From assembly GCA_035533475.1 (NCBI GenBank), contig DATLTS010000031.1, positions 21,349 through 85,348 of the forward strand: a stretch of DNA of 64,000 nucleotides. Direction: 5' to 3'. A program made the position numbers and the translations under genes. This DNA comes from Mycobacteriales bacterium (lineage in GTDB: Bacteria; Actinomycetota; Actinomycetes; DATLTS01). How positions within the stretch are numbered: position 1 is the stretch's first letter; each line of letters opens with the position of its first letter. The notes beneath the pieces were generated by a model, which saw nothing but the letters and a program-made list of their open reading frames with translations, did no database searches and was not told where the DNA came from. Positions 62,831-64,000 of this stretch are shown piece after piece.

Positions 62831-64000
62831 TCAGAGCCCGAGCTCGCCCTCGAACTCCCCGGCCTCCAGGCGCTCCTTGACCGCCGTCAGCATCCGCGCC
62901 GCGTCGGCGCCGTCGACCAGGCGGTGGTCGTAGGTGAGGGCCAGGTACACCATGTGCCGGATGGCGACGACGGCCCCGTACTCGGGGTCCTCGACGACGA
63001 CCGGCCGCCGCACGACGGTCCCAGTGCCGAGAATGCCCACCTGGGGCTGGTTGATGATCGGGGTGTCGAACAGGGCGCCGCGGCTGCCGGTGTTCGTCAG
63101 CGTGAAGGTTCCGCCGCCCAGCTCGTCCGGGGAGACCTTGTTCTCCCGGGTCCGGGCGGCCAGATCGGCGATGTTGCGGGCCAGGCCGCCGAGGTTGAGG
63201 TCGCCCGCGTCGTGGATGACCGGGACGAGCAGCCCCCGATCGGTGTCGACGGCGATCCCGAGGTGGACCCCCTCGTGGTAGGTGACGGTGCCGCCCTCGA
63301 GATCGATCGAGGCGTTCACCTGCGGGTACTCCTTGAGCGCCGCGCAGGTCGCCGTGGCGAAGAACGGCAGGAAGGTCAGCTTCACCCCCTCCCGGGCTTC
63401 GAAGTCCGCCTTGGCGGCATCCCGCAGCCGGGCGACGCGGGTGAGGTCGGCTTCCACCACGGTGGTCAGCTGCGCGGAGGTCTGGAGCGACTCGGTCATC
63501 CGGGCGGCGATGACCTGGCGCAGCCGGGACAGCTTCTCGGTGCGCCCCCGCGCCACCGGCGCCGGCGAGCTCGGCCGGGTGGCGGCCGCGGGACGCGGCT
63601 CGGCCGGCTCGGCCTTCCGCCCGGGGACCGCGGCCCCACCGGGGCGGGCGGCGTCGAGCACGTCCTGCTTGCGGATCCGGCCGCCGACCCCGGTGCCGGA
63701 GAGCTGCTCCAGATCGACCCCGTGCTCTGCGGCGAGCTTGCGGACCAGGGGGGTCACGTAGGCCCCGACCTCGCCGGCCGGCTCGTCCGGTGCCGCGGGC
63801 TCCGGCTCCGCCTCGGCGGCGGGCTCCGGCTCCGGCTCCGGCTCGGCGGCGGCCGCCGGCTTCTCCTCGGCCGCCGGCTTCTCCGCCTCGGCCGCCGGCT
63901 TCTCCGCCTCGGCCGCCGGCTTCTCCGCCTCGGCCGCCGGCTTCTCCGCCTCGGCCGCCGGCTTCTCCGCCTCGGCCGCCGGCTTCTCCGCCTCGGCCGC
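62831..64000 (-). CDS. Dihydrolipoyl acyltransferase E2 (5' part beyond window)
   Basis: Core enzyme of the pyruvate/2-oxoglutarate dehydrogenase complex; DlaT/SucB in mycobacteria. About 390 codons are visible. At the window's right edge lies an Ala/Glu/Lys/Pro-rich linker (EKPAAEA units), then the peripheral-subunit-binding domain (VTPLVRKLAAEHGVDLEQL, GTGVGGRIRKQDVL), another linker, and the catalytic domain with TYDHRLVDGADAA (HxxxD active-site motif) at the end. The N-terminal lipoyl domains lie upstream, outside. LipA/LipB nearby make its cofactor, and AceE at 3991 is the E1 partner. Confidence 0.95.
   Translation of the reverse strand, partial: AAEAEKPAAEAEKPAAEAEKPAAEAEKPAAEAEKPAAEAEKPAAEEKPAAAAEPEPEPEPAAEAEPEPAAPDEPAGEVGAYVTPLVRKLAAEHGVDLEQLSGTGVGGRIRKQDVLDAARPGGAAVPGRKAEPAEPRPAAATRPSSPAPVARGRTEKLSRLRQVIAARMTESLQTSAQLTTVVEADLTRVARLRDAAKADFEAREGVKLTFLPFFATATCAALKEYPQVNASIDLEGGTVTYHEGVHLGIAVDTDRGLLVPVIHDAGDLNLGGLARNIADLAARTRENKVSPDELGGGTFTLTNTGSRGALFDTPIINQPQVGILGTGTVVRRPVVVEDPEYGAVVAIRHMVYLALTYDHRLVDGADAARMLTAVKERLEAGEFEGELGL
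63860..64000 (-). repeat. 21-bp tandem repeat coding the EKPAAEA linker
   Basis: Five full and one partial copies of a 21-bp unit starting every 21 bp from 63878 (preceded by one 18-bp variant at 63860), identical to each other at DNA level, reach the window edge. Each unit codes seven residues of the linker between lipoyl and subunit-binding domains. The near-identity points to recent expansion or gene conversion. Confidence 0.9.

Overview
The window is a very GC-rich actinobacterial chromosome segment. It shows GTG/TTG starts, four-base stop/start overlaps, an F420-type oxidoreductase, a FasR regulator beside fabD and a homodimeric-type aceE. Its backbone keeps, in order and with inserts, the gene neighbourhood that I recall from Mycobacterium tuberculosis (about Rv2215 to Rv2243): fabD-fasR-aceE-DUF3052-ahpE, then NIF3-zinc ribbon-RNase H/phosphatase, panB, glnA2, glnE, glnA1, RDD, DUF4191, lipA, lipB, TIGR01777 and the lipoylated E2. 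Streptomyces has a related layout. The organism is probably a Frankia-like or other environmental actinomycete without obvious mycobacterial features; the genus cannot be fixed from sequence alone.

Layout. 1-8.4 kb: end of fabD, its activator fasR with a candidate operator, a PHP phosphoesterase, aceE, DUF3052, a peroxiredoxin. 8.4-13.3 kb: tRNA-Val, the NIF3/zinc-ribbon/RNase H operon, an anion permease and the RNase P RNA. 13.5-17.7 kb: a sulfide/persulfide-handling cluster (CstR-like repressor facing two single rhodaneses, a beta-lactamase-fold/rhodanese fusion, a TauE exporter and an AhpD-like protein). 17.6-21.3 kb: a decayed methyltransferase, a gene-poor stretch and an orphan cytochrome b with a large extracytoplasmic part. 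21.4-29.6 kb: envelope genes (MscL, LPFTG sortase substrate, ECF sigma factor with a membrane partner, a DUF11 surface protein), small zinc and membrane proteins and a Lys/Ala-rich histone-like protein. 29.8-42.8 kb: F420 reductase, metal receptor, panB, nadE, glnA2, glutamine amidotransferase, glnE, PAP2, ATP-grasp, SDR. 42.7-50.9 kb: small membrane proteins, GH25 lysozyme, and a Baeyer-Villiger catabolic cluster (hydrolase, TetR, aldehyde dehydrogenase, monooxygenase, SDR). 50.9-56.5 kb: a decaying genomic island with a broken tyrosine integrase, an integrase remnant, a truncated IS110 transposase, a Fic protein, two toxin-antitoxin-like modules and a striking block of 11-bp repeats. 56.6-64 kb: glnA1, RDD, DUF4191, lipA, lipB, an epimerase-like protein and the E2 acyltransferase.

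How the genes work together. aceE (E1), the E2 at the right end and lipA/lipB (lipoate for E2) form one pyruvate/2-oxoacid oxidation theme, feeding acetyl-CoA to the FasR-controlled fatty-acid genes. glnA1, glnA2, the amidotransferase and glnE form the nitrogen theme; GlnA1 keeps the adenylylation tyrosine that GlnE modifies, whereas GlnA2 does not. The island between DoxX and glnA1 interrupts the conserved order and is the most obviously foreign part. The most unusual signals are the 11-bp helically phased repeats between the fic gene and an excisionase-like gene, the persulfide cluster with its non-canonical metal site, and the orphan cytochrome b.
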